From: an uncultured Psychrobacter sp.
GTDB lineage: Bacteria > Pseudomonadota > Gammaproteobacteria > Pseudomonadales > Moraxellaceae
Reading direction: 5' to 3'
Assembly (NCBI RefSeq): GCF_947500265.1
Contig: NZ_CANMRN010000004.1
Span: forward strand, 186,001-250,000
DNA: 64,000 nt
The position numbers were made by a program, and so were the translations under genes. The notes under the pieces were generated by a model, which ran no database searches, was not told where the DNA came from, and worked only from the letters and a program-made list of their open reading frames with translations. Positions 8,859 to 19,019 of the stretch are shown here, piece after piece (the first letter of the stretch is position 1; every line of letters starts with the position of its first letter).

Positions 8859-10262
8859 ATGTCGACACAGAATCAGGCAACTCGTACCGAAAAAGACACC
8901 ATGGGCAACGTAGAAGTCCCAGCTGACGCTTATTGGGGTGCGCAAACTCAGCGTAGCCGCGAAAACTTCAAAATCGGTGGCGAGACGTTGCCGCGTCCAA
9001 TGATTGAAGCGATGGCACTGGTCAAAAAAGCCGCTGCGATTACCAATGCAAGCCTAGAGCGTATCGAAGGCGACAAGCGTGACCTTATCGTACAAGCCGC
9101 TGACGAAATCATCAATGGTGGTCTGGTCGATCAGTTCCCATTGGTTGTATGGCAGACAGGTTCTGGCACACAGTCAAACATGAACATGAACGAAGTATTG
9201 GCCAACCGTGCTAACGAAATCGCTGGTTCTGAGCGCGGTAGCTACACGCCAATTCACCCAAATGACCATGTGAACCATGCACAGTCTACCAACGACAGCT
9301 TCCCAACGGCGATTCGTGTGGCAGCTGCTCGTCAGATCAACAGCTTGTTGATCCCAGCAGTACAAGCCCTACGCGATACGCTAGCGGCAAAAGCCAAAGA
9401 ATTCGATAGCATCGTAAAAATCGGTCGTACGCATTTACAAGACGCGACGCCTTTGACTTTAGGCCAAGAGTTTAGCGGCTATGTGAGCCAACTTGACCAT
9501 TCATTGACTCGTATCGACAACGCGCTACAAGGTCTATATGAATTGCCACTAGGTGGTACTGCCGTTGGTACTGGTCTAAACGCCCATCCTGACTATGCAG
9601 TAAAATCAGCTGAGCAACTAGCGACTTTGACTGGCTTGCCATTCGTTACGTCACCAAACAAATTTGAAGCACTAGCCGCTCGTGATGCAGAAGTATTTGC
9701 CTCAGGCGCACTAAAAACATTAGCGGGCAGCTTAAACAAAATCGCTAACGACGTACGTTGGTTGGCATCAGGTCCTCGTTGTGGTCTGGGCGAGTTGACG
9801 ATTCCTGAAAATGAGCCAGGCTCTTCTATCATGCCAGGCAAAGTGAACCCAACTCAGTCAGAAGCAATGACCATGGTTGTCGCTCAGGTCATGGGTAACG
9901 ACACAACTATCAGCATGGCTGGCGCGTCAGGTAACTTTGAGCTAAACGTGTATAAGCCAGTTATCGCGTTTAACTTGTTGCAATCTATCAAGCTGCTTGG
10001 CGATGCTTGCAACAGCTTCAACGAAAACTGTGCCGTTGGTATCGAGCCAGTAAAAGACAAAATCGATGACTTCTTGCACAACTCATTGATGCTAGTCACG
10101 TCATTGAACCGTCATGTTGGTTATGAAAATGCTGCAAAAATCGCTAAGACTGCTTATAAAGAAAACAAAACTTTAAAGCAAGTTGCGGTTGAGCTAGAGC
10201 TATTAACTGAAGCGCAGTTCGATGAGTGGGTAATTCCTGCTGATATGGTACATCCTAAGTAA
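8859..10262 (+). CDS. fumC: Class II fumarate hydratase
   Basis: Reversible hydration of fumarate to L-malate in the TCA cycle; cytoplasmic, iron-independent homotetramer. The superfamily signature [15 protein letters not shown] is intact and carries the catalytic serine loop; [12 protein letters not shown] and [14 protein letters not shown] form the other active-site segments. The length of 467 residues is normal. AGAGGG 7 nt upstream of the ATG supports the start. It is a single gene with its own terminator. The substrate motifs favour fumarase over aspartase or argininosuccinate lyase. Confidence 0.96.
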   Translation: MSTQNQATRTEKDTMGNVEVPADAYWGAQTQRSRENFKIGGETLPRPMIEAMALVKKAAAITNASLERIEGDKRDLIVQAADEIINGGLVDQFPLVVWQTGSGTQSNMNMNEVLANRANEIAGSERGSYTPIHPNDHVNHAQSTNDSFPTAIRVAAARQINSLLIPAVQALRDTLAAKAKEFDSIVKIGRTHLQDATPLTLGQEFSGYVSQLDHSLTRIDNALQGLYELPLGGTAVGTGLNAHPDYAVKSAEQLATLTGLPFVTSPNKFEALAARDAEVFASGALKTLAGSLNKIANDVRWLASGPRCGLGELTIPENEPGSSIMPGKVNPTQSEAMTMVVAQVMGNDTTISMAGASGNFELNVYKPVIAFNLLQSIKLLGDACNSFNENCAVGIEPVKDKIDDFLHNSLMLVTSLNRHVGYENAAKIAKTAYKENKTLKQVAVELELLTEAQFDEWVIPADMVHPK

Positions 10263-10290
10263 GCAGTAGACCAAATAATGAGCTGCTACG

Positions 10291-10340
10291 GCGTCAGACT
10301 CGCTTAATGTACGATAAGTACAATTTGCCCTCGTCTTTCT
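10291..10340 (+). repeat. 3'UTR-associated 50-bp element, copy 2
   Basis: Counterpart of 1584-1633, 40 of 50 bases identical, starting 28 bp after the fumC stop. In this copy the element is enclosed by GCTGCTAC (10282-10289) and GTAGCAGC (10342-10349), which can close it into one long hairpin. Confidence 0.6.
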
Positions 10341-10380
10341 GGTAGCAGCATCATATTTGTTCCACTGAGAATTTAGAAAT

Positions 10381-10420
10381 AAAAAGACCTTGTCACGTTA
10401 TGTGGCAAGGTCTTTTTTTT
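10381..10420 (+). terminator. Terminator of fumC
   Basis: AAAAAGACCTTGTCAC and GTGGCAAGGTCTTTTT form a long stem with a four-to-five-base loop and eight T. Confidence 0.92.
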
Positions 10421-10542
10421 GTTTTCGATTGGATATTACTTTTATCTATTAAATGTTTCATTCGCTATAGAAATAATACAATTTACTTATTATCGTATTA
10501 AGTTTACTCTCAATATCAAAATTACGTTCAATGAGGCAAACA

Positions 10543-11634
10543 ATGGCTTCCAATAAGAACCAACATTATGTACCTCAGTGCTATTTAAAAAAATTTTCTA
10601 CTGATGAATCAAAAGCAGCTATTTGTCTCTATAATCTGAACAAAAAGAAACTAATAGAAAATGCACCTATAAAGAACCAGTGTTCAAAAAACTACTTCTA
10701 TGGCGAAGACCTAGCTTTAGAGAAGGCGTTACAGCCGATTGAAGGGCAGTTCTCTGAAATAGTTCGCAATCTTGAAAATATAAATTACGTTCTGACAGAC
10801 AAAGACAAGCTATTTCTCATAGAATTTTGGCTACTTCAACGTGCAAGAACTGAGGAGTTTTCTAAGTCTACTGCTGAATCAACTGAACAAGATATAAAAA
10901 CTTTGCTTTCTATTGACATTAAAATGGAAGTTAAAGAAGTTGTTCACAAAGTAATGCAGTCGATCTTAAAAGATAGGCATTTAATTCATGACTTAAAGGT
11001 TTGTATTTTAAAGAACAATACTAAAACTGATTTCATAACCTCAGACCATCCAGCAGTACTCACAAATCGATGGTATTTTCTCAATAAAAAAGTGCAATTT
11101 AGATCTTTTGGATTACAGTCAGCAGGAGGACTGTTTATTTTACCTCTTACTCCTAGAATTCTTATGTTGGCCTATGATAAAGATGTTTATAGTATTGCTA
11201 ACGTAAAAGGGTGGGTTCAGCTTAAAAATAGGTGTGATGTAGATGCTTTTAACTATCTTCAGTTACTGAATTGTCGAGCTAATATATACACAGCAAATCC
11301 TGATAGTGCTCGATATCTAGAGAGTCTTCATAATAAAGTGGAGTATTCAAAATCTTTGCAAGGCCATAAAACAGAGTTTTACATTTCAGATAATTCTGAC
11401 GGTAAGATAAGAGATGAAAATCGAATTGATGTTTCTGAAATTAAAGTAAATCAAAAGTTCTTCAAAGTCTCTCAAACCGTTTACGCTGCACCACCAATAT
11501 GGCCTAGAGTAATAAATTGGAAGCCAAATGGGTTTATAATGACAAATGACACGTATGATGATTTTGTTCGTCAAGCAGTAGTAAAAAAAATAGGGCGAAG
11601 TGATTTTTATAAAATGTCGATCCGCAAAGGCTAG
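10543..11634 (+). CDS. DUF4238 domain-containing protein
   Basis: A 363-residue soluble protein. The opening NQHYVPQCYLKKFS with a following YNL...CSKNYFYG block is the hallmark of DUF4238, a family without an established biochemical role. A later block (ITSDHPAVLTNR, PLTPRILMLAYD) also fits the family. The start is placed at 10543 (MASNK) because GAGG lies 6 nt upstream; the ORF-track M at 10531 overlaps this site. The gene is markedly AT-rich relative to fumC and mipA and stands alone between two terminators, which suggests horizontal acquisition. No toxin, nuclease or defence motif is visible, so I assign no function. Confidence 0.8.
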   Translation: MASNKNQHYVPQCYLKKFSTDESKAAICLYNLNKKKLIENAPIKNQCSKNYFYGEDLALEKALQPIEGQFSEIVRNLENINYVLTDKDKLFLIEFWLLQRARTEEFSKSTAESTEQDIKTLLSIDIKMEVKEVVHKVMQSILKDRHLIHDLKVCILKNNTKTDFITSDHPAVLTNRWYFLNKKVQFRSFGLQSAGGLFILPLTPRILMLAYDKDVYSIANVKGWVQLKNRCDVDAFNYLQLLNCRANIYTANPDSARYLESLHNKVEYSKSLQGHKTEFYISDNSDGKIRDENRIDVSEIKVNQKFFKVSQTVYAAPPIWPRVINWKPNGFIMTNDTYDDFVRQAVVKKIGRSDFYKMSIRKG

Positions 11635-11723
11635 CTAGAGTCAGTAAAAGTAATTTTATTCAAACAACTAAACTTCTCTGACTTCTTAAAAACTCAAAAT
11701 ATGTGTTGATCTAAAGTACCTAC

Positions 11724-11753
11724 AAAAAAGCCAAGCAAAATGCTTGGCTTTTT
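11724..11753. terminator. Bidirectional terminator
   Basis: AAAAAAGCCAAGCA and TGCTTGGCTTTTT pair perfectly. It separates the DUF4238 gene (+) from the mipA-like gene (-) and can serve both. Confidence 0.9.
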
Positions 11754-11775
11754 CATATCAAACTTCTAAGCTTAG

Positions 11776-12588
11776 TTAAAACTTATAAAGCAAACCAAGC
11801 GTGGTCGCCGCTTCAGTACGTGAGTCGACCATTGGGCTATCATACTGCTCATTCGGTACATAGCTCACGCTTTGATTGGCGAATCCTGCCCAGCGCTCAT
11901 TAAAGTCATAGTTGGCACTGATATTGATATACGGGTTCAGGCTTGAGTTAGATTTATACGCATCAACGCCTGTCTCTGCTGACTCTTTTTCACTGACACC
12001 ATAGTAGTATTCATTGTAGTCAGCATCATGATATTCAAAGCCAATACTTGGATAGACCGTTAGCTTGCCTTTAGTGATTCTAGAAAGGTAGGTCAAGCGA
12101 GCTGTGTTACCACCACTACGATCTAATACATCAGCACCTATCTGCGCGCGGATGCCGCCAATAGCCGTACGACGCTGATAGCTTAGACCTGCTTCTGCTG
12201 ATGATTTACGCTCATCTAAGCCTTGTAGTGCGCCATTGGCATCATCAGGTTCAAACTCAGAACCTGCAAGCTTGGCATAGGCAGACAGCTGATTGACACC
12301 ATCATTGATCAGATACGCACCAGCTTGCGCACCGCGTACATAGACTTTATTGTTGTCATAAAATGCACCTGGTAGCACGCGCACTTTAGTACTGTCTTCG
12401 AGATCATAGGCTGATTTGACCGCCATGACATTGACCCCAACGCTGAGCCCAGCATCTTTATCAGTCGGCAAGTTGTCATTAAAAAGTGCGGCGTTAGACA
12501 TGCTAGCCACACTAAGTAGTGCAGTAGCTGTGAACGCGCTAAACATAGTACGTGTAGAGATATTAGGTAGCGCTGCAAGTTTTAACAT
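11776..12588 (-). CDS. MipA/OmpV family outer-membrane protein
   Basis: A 270-residue outer-membrane beta-barrel. It has a signal peptide (hydrophobic run ending SVASMSNA-A) and alternating amphipathic strands, and ends in the C-terminal aromatic LLYKF typical of Bam-assembled barrels. The blocks EFEPDDANGALQGLDERK and GIRAQIGADVLDRSGG fit the MipA/OmpV family. In E. coli MipA scaffolds murein hydrolases and synthases; other members respond to osmolarity or antibiotics, so the role here is not fixed. It is a single gene on the minus strand. A GAGAT-type ribosome site precedes the ATG. Confidence 0.85.
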   Translation of the reverse strand: MLKLAALPNISTRTMFSAFTATALLSVASMSNAALFNDNLPTDKDAGLSVGVNVMAVKSAYDLEDSTKVRVLPGAFYDNNKVYVRGAQAGAYLINDGVNQLSAYAKLAGSEFEPDDANGALQGLDERKSSAEAGLSYQRRTAIGGIRAQIGADVLDRSGGNTARLTYLSRITKGKLTVYPSIGFEYHDADYNEYYYGVSEKESAETGVDAYKSNSSLNPYINISANYDFNERWAGFANQSVSYVPNEQYDSPMVDSRTEAATTLGLLYKF

Positions 12589-12735
12589 AATTGGATCTCG
12601 TAAGTGAGTATAAATAACTGAGTGGTGCGATTAAGCAAAACATGTTCAAAAGAGTAAGTAATCAAATGAATCAGTAATATAGGTCAGTATGCTGTTTTTG
12701 GAGTCTATATAGCAATGATAGATAAGTATGAGCAT

Positions 12736-13821
12736 TTACTCAATGGCTTTTAGTACTTGCAGTAATTGCTGATGAATATCTTGCCACCACCAGACAAAAC
12801 CAATGCTAATAAGTAGCATTGCAAGCCATGGTAATAGCTGCCAAATAATGGAAGGTTTTTTAAGTGCTTTGGGATCAATACTATTATGAACAGCTTCATT
12901 ACTTAACGGTGAATTGTTAGCAGTAACGCTTTCAGCACTATTGTTAGCATTTATATCAGACACATTCGTTTCATTGTTAGCAACCGCAGTATTTTGTTCG
13001 ATTGAGTTGGCAGCAAAATGAGGTGGCTGTTCGATAGGAGTGGCGTCATAGCGGCCTTGATTATCATGTTGGTCATGATACTGGCCACTATACTGACTAT
13101 CATATGGTGGGTTGTCGTGAGCACCGTATGTATAGTTGGTTTGATAAGAATTAAACGTGCGCTGCTGCTGAATCGCTGCGTTTTGTATAGCAACGGCTAA
13201 ACGCTGACGGTAGCCAATCGCAAAAGCCAATGCAATCACTAGTCCCGTGATTGCGCCACCGATATGACCAGCATTATCAATACCCGGTACGGCAAACCCA
13301 TAGACAAGATTGATGCCCATAATAAATATGAGGCTTTTGAGGTTAAGCACCATGCCATTGACCGATATTTTAAACAGTGCAGCGATTAATAGTGCCGCGC
13401 CAATGCCCATGATACCGCCTGATGCGCCAGCTGATAGTCCAGGCTGTCCCGTACCATCCAAAATACTTTGCCACGTGACATAGCTGTTGAGTAAGTTACC
13501 ACCGATTGCCGCCAGCAAAAATAACGCTAAAAATTTGGCTGAGCCAAACATCGGCTCGGCAATCTGCCCAAAGAAATACATGGCAAACCCATTAAACAAT
13601 AAATGCATCAGACCAATGTGCAAAAACGCACTGCTGACCAGTCGCCAAGGATCATCACCCATAGTAAAAGGTAGGGCATTAGCACCCCATTTGAGCAGGG
13701 CTTCAGTTGAAGGGTTATTGGCATCGACGCCCGTCAGTACCTGCATAATAAATAGCCCAATAAAGCTGGCTAATAGCAGGGTAGTGACGGGTGCAGTTTT
13801 TAATAGTTGTTGAATGGTCAT
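12736..13821 (-). CDS. Rhomboid family intramembrane serine protease with a C-terminal extension
   Basis: Inner-membrane protease that cuts transmembrane substrates. The catalytic serine is in GASGGIMGIGAAL and the catalytic histidine in DNAGHIGGAITGL; the early HIGLMHLLFNGFAMYFFG segment is also conserved. The six-helix core spans about residues 10-205. After it comes an unusual polar stretch of about 120 residues rich in Q, N, Y, H and D, then a further membrane helix (WLAMLLISIGFVWWW), giving seven segments in all. The start is supported mainly by homology: no strong ribosome site is visible. It appears to be monocistronic. The substrate is unknown. Confidence 0.9.
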   Translation of the reverse strand: MTIQQLLKTAPVTTLLLASFIGLFIMQVLTGVDANNPSTEALLKWGANALPFTMGDDPWRLVSSAFLHIGLMHLLFNGFAMYFFGQIAEPMFGSAKFLALFLLAAIGGNLLNSYVTWQSILDGTGQPGLSAGASGGIMGIGAALLIAALFKISVNGMVLNLKSLIFIMGINLVYGFAVPGIDNAGHIGGAITGLVIALAFAIGYRQRLAVAIQNAAIQQQRTFNSYQTNYTYGAHDNPPYDSQYSGQYHDQHDNQGRYDATPIEQPPHFAANSIEQNTAVANNETNVSDINANNSAESVTANNSPLSNEAVHNSIDPKALKKPSIIWQLLPWLAMLLISIGFVWWWQDIHQQLLQVLKAIE

Positions 13822-13930
13822 AAAAGCGAGATATCATCAAAATGTTGTATAGATAGTATAAAGGGTATGGCCAGATAATGTTATGTATCCGCAGGTCATC
13901 ATGGTACAAGTTTTCATAGTCTTGATGGCT

Positions 13931-14027
13931 GATAGCTTTTAAAACTAGATAGTTCTTAGAAAAAGTTCTTAAAAATGAATAGTTCTTTAAAGCGGATAAC
14001 TCTTAAAAATTGATAGCTCTAAAAATG
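13931..14027. repeat. Degenerate tandem repeat, about six 16-17-bp units, at the 3' end of lldD
   Basis: Units resemble GATAGTTCTTAAAAAT with variations. The unit nearest the gene contains the lldD stop codon (minus strand TTTTTAGAGCTATC) and the rest follow downstream. This looks like successive duplication of the gene end. No T-run terminator is seen, so the repeats may replace one. Confidence 0.55.
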
Positions 14028-15218
14028 ACCAACTTTAAGATTCTCATAAGTACCTTTTACCAAGATATCGTCCGTAACTTTATTGATATCAGTATGACCG
14101 CAGAATGCCATTGAGATATCACACTCTTTATAGATGATTTCGAGCGCGCGGCGTACACCATCTTCACCATAAGCGCCCAATCCATAGAGAAAAGCGCGAC
14201 CAATCATCGTGCCTTTTGCACCCAGTGAGATGGCTTTTAGCACATCTTGACCAGAGCGAATGCCACTGTCTAACCATACCTCGATATCGCTATCCTCAGC
14301 ATGGATAGCTTGTACGATGTCAGACAGCGCAGAAATAGAAGACAGTGCGCCATCTAATTGACGACCACCATGATTAGAGACGACCAGTGCATCAGCACCG
14401 CTACGGGCCGCCATAATGGCATCTTCAGGTTCCATGATGCCTTTGATGATGAGTTTGCCACCCCACATATCTTTGATACGCGCCACATCATCCCAGCTCA
14501 AACGTGGATCAAACTGCTCTTCTGTCCATGAGCTCAATGATGACAAGTCTTCAACGCCTTTGGCATGACCGACGATATTGCCAAAGCTACGACGTTTGGT
14601 GCCTAGCATATTCATACACCACTGCGGCTTGGTCATTAGATTGATGATGTTGGTAAGTGTCGGTTTAGGCGGTGCAGACAAGCCGTTTTTGATGTCTTTA
14701 TGACGCTGACCCATGACCTGCAAGTCGGCAGTTAATATCAGTGCTGAACAATTGGCATCTTTGGCCCGTTGAATCAAATTGGCCATATAGTCTTGATCGC
14801 GCATGACATATAATTGGAACCAAAACGGTTTGCTGGTATGAGTGGCGATATCTTCGATAGAGCAGATGCTCATGGTCGAGAGGGAGAAAGGCACGCCAAA
14901 TTTTTCAGCGGCACGTGCGGCATGAATCTCGCCATCTGCCCACATCATACCAGTGAACCCAGTTGGAGCGATGGCGACGGGCATATTGACGGACTCACCA
15001 ATCATTTGTGTTGCTAGACTGCGATTGTCCATATCGACCAATACTCGCTGGCGCAGTTTGATACGGTCAAAGTCAGTTTCATTACTACGATACGTGGTCT
15101 CAGTCCATGAGCCTGAATCGACATAGTCATAAAACATACGCGGTACTTTGCGCTCAGCGACACGGCGCAGATCTTCAATCTCTGTTATTTTCTTTAAGAC
15201 AGGTTTTAAATCTTTCAT
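14019..15218 (-). CDS. lldD: FMN-dependent alpha-hydroxy-acid dehydrogenase, probable L-lactate dehydrogenase
   Basis: Oxidises L-lactate to pyruvate and passes electrons to the respiratory chain. The fold is an FMN-binding TIM barrel. The family signature SNHGGRQLDGA carries the catalytic histidine and substrate arginine; IAPTGFTGMMWADGE, FQLYVMRD and DSGIRSGQDVLKA are further FMN/active-site segments. The 399 residues are slightly longer than E. coli LldD. The usual TVDTPVLGRRERD-type loop reads TADLQVMGQRHKD, so the substrate could be another 2-hydroxy acid. GGTGAG 5-6 nt before the ATG supports the start. No lactate permease or LldR is adjacent. The gene end is embedded in a tandem repeat. 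Confidence 0.82.
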   Translation of the reverse strand: MKDLKPVLKKITEIEDLRRVAERKVPRMFYDYVDSGSWTETTYRSNETDFDRIKLRQRVLVDMDNRSLATQMIGESVNMPVAIAPTGFTGMMWADGEIHAARAAEKFGVPFSLSTMSICSIEDIATHTSKPFWFQLYVMRDQDYMANLIQRAKDANCSALILTADLQVMGQRHKDIKNGLSAPPKPTLTNIINLMTKPQWCMNMLGTKRRSFGNIVGHAKGVEDLSSLSSWTEEQFDPRLSWDDVARIKDMWGGKLIIKGIMEPEDAIMAARSGADALVVSNHGGRQLDGALSSISALSDIVQAIHAEDSDIEVWLDSGIRSGQDVLKAISLGAKGTMIGRAFLYGLGAYGEDGVRRALEIIYKECDISMAFCGHTDINKVTDDILVKGTYENLKVGHF

Positions 15219-15274
15219 GATTTCTCACCACTTTATCATCGTAATTGGGCGTCTTTATTATAGGTCTAATGCTA

Positions 15275-15583
15275 TTAAGCGAGCAGCTGTTGCAAATCCA
15301 TCACCGAAAACGGATAGTTCAATCGTTTGGATGGCGTCAAAATCACAGGAATAGCTGTGGCAAATTCCATCATCAGCGCCTCATCAAAGTCTGCAATATC
15401 GACATGTTGGTAACTAATTGGTTGTACGGCTTGAAACTGAGTGATTATTTGCTCAGCGATGTCACATAAATGGCAGCCCGAGGTGCCGAGTAGCCACCAT
15501 TGATTGTTATTTTCAGCGATGTTGAGGCTTGGACTTGCTGCAATAACACGCGCTCGTAATACTTCTATATTATCATCGTACAT
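15275..15583 (-). CDS. Glutaredoxin-like thioredoxin-fold protein
   Basis: A 102-residue protein. WWLLGTSGCHLCDIAEQII is the strand-helix redox motif with a CHLC active site, similar to the glutaredoxin-like DUF836 proteins; AIPVILTPS contains the cis-proline position of thioredoxin folds. It has no signal peptide, so it should act in the cytoplasm. The first 25 residues are not conserved. An AGAG site precedes the ATG. It lies upstream of lldD in the same direction with a 56-bp gap and may share its transcript. The redox partner is unknown. Confidence 0.78.
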   Translation of the reverse strand: MYDDNIEVLRARVIAASPSLNIAENNNQWWLLGTSGCHLCDIAEQIITQFQAVQPISYQHVDIADFDEALMMEFATAIPVILTPSKRLNYPFSVMDLQQLLA

Positions 15584-15880
15584 GGTTAATCTCTTATCTT
15601 CATACTGATTGCAAAGCGCTGATGCTCAGCACGCGCTTATTTAAAATGTAAAATACTTTAACGGTCATTACATCATAAAGAAGTGGGGTAAATAATGACA
15701 GCGATTGTGAGATTAGGTAAGATGACCTGCTATTGATCATTATTAATGACGAATGCTCAACAGTTAATGATTGGCTATAAATAGCCCGTTTACAATCATT
15801 GATTCTTAGTTGATGTTTCATAGTCATTAATAGAGTATCTATCTTATCTTATTACTTTTTTAACCACTCGGACATCGCGC

Positions 15881-16570
15881 ATGACAAGTTTTGGCACATT
15901 TATCAAACGTCTGTTATTGGCAATTATGCTATTGGTTGTCGCATTCCACATATTGGTCGTTGGACTACTATTAATTTGGAAAACACAGCCAATTAACAAC
16001 AGTATGTTTATGTTGACGCATCGCCTAACGGGCGGCACGGTCACTCAAACATGGGCTGAATATGATGCAATTGCCAAATCTGCCAAACAAGCAGCGATTG
16101 TAAGTGAAGACTCAACGTTTAGTCAGCACAGTGGTTTTGATTTTAAAGGTATCAAAGCGGCGCAAAAGAAAAATGAAGAGACAGGCAAAATGTCTGCTGG
16201 TGGCTCAACGATTACTCAGCAATTGGCAAAGAACTTGTTCCTCACCTCGCATCGCTCTTATGTGCGTAAAGCGGAAGAGGCTGTCATCACTGTGATGATT
16301 GAGACGCTATGGGACAAGCAGCGCATCATGACCGCTTACCTAAATGTGGCGGAGTTTGGTAATGGTATCTATGGTATAGACGCGGCAGCGCATCATTATT
16401 TCGATAAGTCTGCGGCCAATCTAAACCGAGATGAGTCAGCACTTCTGATTGCGATGCTTACCAATCCAAAGTACTACGAAGACAATCAAGGCGATAAGCG
16501 TTTACGTAACAAGCAACGTATTATCAAAAAACGCATGAAAAATGCCGTATTACCGCAAGCCTCTTCATAA
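15881..16570 (+). CDS. mtgA: Monofunctional biosynthetic peptidoglycan transglycosylase
   Basis: Polymerises lipid II into glycan strands at the outer face of the inner membrane (GT51 family). Residues 8-32 form the membrane anchor. Catalytic and conserved motifs are intact: VSEDSTFSQHSGFD with the catalytic glutamate, GGSTITQQLAKNLFL, RKAEEAVITVMIE and YLNVAEFGNGIYGI. No penicillin-binding domain follows, which is why this is the monofunctional enzyme. The length of 229 residues is normal. The ribosome site is weak (CGGACATCGCGC). No clear terminator follows. Confidence 0.95.
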   Translation: MTSFGTFIKRLLLAIMLLVVAFHILVVGLLLIWKTQPINNSMFMLTHRLTGGTVTQTWAEYDAIAKSAKQAAIVSEDSTFSQHSGFDFKGIKAAQKKNEETGKMSAGGSTITQQLAKNLFLTSHRSYVRKAEEAVITVMIETLWDKQRIMTAYLNVAEFGNGIYGIDAAAHHYFDKSAANLNRDESALLIAMLTNPKYYEDNQGDKRLRNKQRIIKKRMKNAVLPQASS

Positions 16571-16690
16571 ATATAAATCCTTAGGGCTGGGCTAGATTAT
16601 AGGATCGGATGTTGTAGGCTAGGATATACCCTAATAAAGACAGAACTATAAAAGATGATGGCGTATCGATAACGCAAAAGGAGTAGTGAC

Positions 16691-18934
16691 GTGGTAGAGA
16701 TGACTAGTAATCAGGGCAGCAGTAATGTTAACGATATGATTGACGTTAATAATGTTGAAGATGGCGCTAATGACAATATTGATAAAGACGTTAGTGTAGA
16801 TAATATCCAAAATAATTTAGCAGAAATCGAATGGCAACGCTCAGCAGATGGTAGCTATTCACCTAGCAGTTATATCAATCGTGATTTGTCTTTACTACAG
16901 TTTCATCTGCGGGTATTGGCGCAGGCATCTAGTTCGCGTCACCCATTGCTTGAGCGCTTATTTTTCTTGATTATTTTTTCATCCAATCTCGATGAGTTTT
17001 TTGAAATTCGTGTCGCTGGCATCATGCAAAAGCTCAACATCGGTGATGTATCGACCAGTGCTCATGGCATGCGTCCTAGCGAAGTGTTAAACGAGATATC
17101 TATTATCACTCATGCTGCAATCAGTGAGCAGTACCGTATTCTCAATGAGGATATCTTGCCAGCGCTCGCGCTCGAAGATATCCGCTATCTCAAACGTGAT
17201 GAGCTAAACGCTGAGCAGTCTGCATGGATGAAGCGCTATTTTACGGAGCAAGTCGTACCCGTATTGACACCGATTAGCATTGATCCAGCGCATCCATTCC
17301 CGCGTCTTGTAAATAAAAGCTTAAACTTTATTGCCACGTTGGAAGGTAAAGACGCCTTTGGACGTGACATCAACTTGGCGATTGTACCTGCGCCGCGCAG
17401 TCTGCCGCGTGTGATTCGTCTGCCAGATGAGCTAACTGGTGGCAAAGAGCATCATGTGATGCTATCCGCTATTATTCATGAGCATATCGGTGAGCTATTC
17501 CCTGGAATGAGTGTGACAGGCTGTCATCAATTTAGGCTAACACGTAATGCCGATTTAGATTTGGCCGATGATGTCGAAGACATTGCCAAAGCACTAGAAG
17601 GCGAGCTTGAAAACCGCCGCTTTGGTGATAAGGTGCGCCTTGAGGTCACCACCGATTGTCCAACGCACATCAGTGAGTATCTGCTCAATGAGTTTGAGCT
17701 GCATGACAATCAGTTATACCGTGTCAATGGCCCAGTCAACCTAACGCGCTTGCTGTTTGACTTTAATATTCCTGCGCTACGCTATCAGCCATTTACTCAT
17801 GTCGTGCCAAAGGCATTCCGCCGAGAAATGGATAAGTCAGATAAATCGACCAGTATGTTCGCTGCCATGCGTAAAAGTGATGTGTTGGTTCATCATCCTT
17901 TTCATGCCTTTTCTCCGATTATTAATTTACTTTGGCAAGCGGCCAGTGATCCCAAAGTATTGGCGATTAAGCAAACGCTATATCGTTCAGGCACCAATTC
18001 AGAAATCGTCAAAGCACTTGCAGCCGCCGCTCGTAATGGCAAAGAAGTTACGGCTGTTATCGAGCTGCGTGCGCGTTTTGATGAAGCGTCTAATATCGCA
18101 GTTGCCAACTATCTACAAGAAGCAGGCGCGGTCGTGGTCTACGGTATCGTCGGTTATAAGACCCATGCCAAGCTCATGCTAATCGTACGCCGCGAGGACG
18201 ACCGAATCCGCCGTTATGTCCATTTGGGCACTGGTAACTATCACGCAGCCAATGCCAAGGTCTATACGGACTATGGTCTGTTTAGCGCTGATCCTGATAT
18301 CTCAGAAGATGTTCACAAAATATTCCAAGAGTTAACCGGCATGGGTAAGCCTGCCAACCTCAAAAAACTATTACATGCACCGTTTACTTTGCATGAAAAA
18401 TTGATGAGCTTTATCGATGATGAAATCGCTCATGCCAAAGCGGGCAAACGTACTCATATTATCATCAAGGCCAATGCGCTCACTGAGCGCCGTCTCATTG
18501 ATAAGTTATACGATGCCTCGCAGGCAGGCGTTAAGATTGAGCTGATTTTACGGTCTATGTGTTGTCTACGTCCACAAGTAAAAGGACTCTCCGAAAATAT
18601 CACTGTGCGTTCTGTTATCGGCCGATTTTTGGAGCATACGCGTGTTTATTATTTCTATAATGACGGCGATGAGCGCTTATACTGCGGTAGTGCAGACTGG
18701 ATGGATCGTAACCTGTTCCATCGCGTAGAAGTGGCATTCCCGATTGAGAATAAAAAGCTGTTTAAGCAGATTTATCAAGATGGCTTAATTAACTACTTAC
18801 AGGATAATACGCAAGCGTGGACACTTGATGGCACTGGCGTTTGGCAGCAGCTACAGCCAGCAGCAGGCGAGGAGCCACATGTCGCACAAGAGCATTTACT
18901 AAAAACAATTAATCGTGTCGAGGAATCTAGCTAA
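16691..18934 (+). CDS. ppk1: Polyphosphate kinase 1
   Basis: Makes inorganic polyphosphate from ATP, with reversal possible; membrane-associated tetramer. Residues 1 to about 58 are a disordered acidic D/N-rich tail, then the family core begins at [17 protein letters not shown]. The autophosphorylated histidine is in [10 protein letters not shown], and HLGTGNYH and the phospholipase D-like C-terminal domain with [12 protein letters not shown] and [10 protein letters not shown] are intact. Translation starts with GTG: AAGGAG is 7 nt before GTG at 16691, whereas the ATG three codons later is too far away. The protein is 747 residues, longer than typical because of the tail. No ppx lies beside it. 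Confidence 0.95.
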   Translation: MVEMTSNQGSSNVNDMIDVNNVEDGANDNIDKDVSVDNIQNNLAEIEWQRSADGSYSPSSYINRDLSLLQFHLRVLAQASSSRHPLLERLFFLIIFSSNLDEFFEIRVAGIMQKLNIGDVSTSAHGMRPSEVLNEISIITHAAISEQYRILNEDILPALALEDIRYLKRDELNAEQSAWMKRYFTEQVVPVLTPISIDPAHPFPRLVNKSLNFIATLEGKDAFGRDINLAIVPAPRSLPRVIRLPDELTGGKEHHVMLSAIIHEHIGELFPGMSVTGCHQFRLTRNADLDLADDVEDIAKALEGELENRRFGDKVRLEVTTDCPTHISEYLLNEFELHDNQLYRVNGPVNLTRLLFDFNIPALRYQPFTHVVPKAFRREMDKSDKSTSMFAAMRKSDVLVHHPFHAFSPIINLLWQAASDPKVLAIKQTLYRSGTNSEIVKALAAAARNGKEVTAVIELRARFDEASNIAVANYLQEAGAVVVYGIVGYKTHAKLMLIVRREDDRIRRYVHLGTGNYHAANAKVYTDYGLFSADPDISEDVHKIFQELTGMGKPANLKKLLHAPFTLHEKLMSFIDDEIAHAKAGKRTHIIIKANALTERRLIDKLYDASQAGVKIELILRSMCCLRPQVKGLSENITVRSVIGRFLEHTRVYYFYNDGDERLYCGSADWMDRNLFHRVEVAFPIENKKLFKQIYQDGLINYLQDNTQAWTLDGTGVWQQLQPAAGEEPHVAQEHLLKTINRVEESS

Positions 18935-18982
18935 TCCGTAAAAGCACCTTTAGGCGATAATCAGCTATTCAATTATCTATCT

Positions 18983-19019
18983 AACCAAGCACTGGTAAAT
19001 ACCGGTGCTTGGTTTTTTT
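18983..19019 (+). terminator. Terminator of ppk1
   Basis: AACCAAGCACTGG pairs with CCGGTGCTTGGTT (one mismatch/bulge) and is followed by seven T. Confidence 0.9.

Noticed and set aside
15600-15827. 75-residue minus-strand ORF upstream of mtgA
   Set aside because: No ribosome site and no recognisable pattern; it lies where promoters for mtgA and the glutaredoxin-like gene should be.
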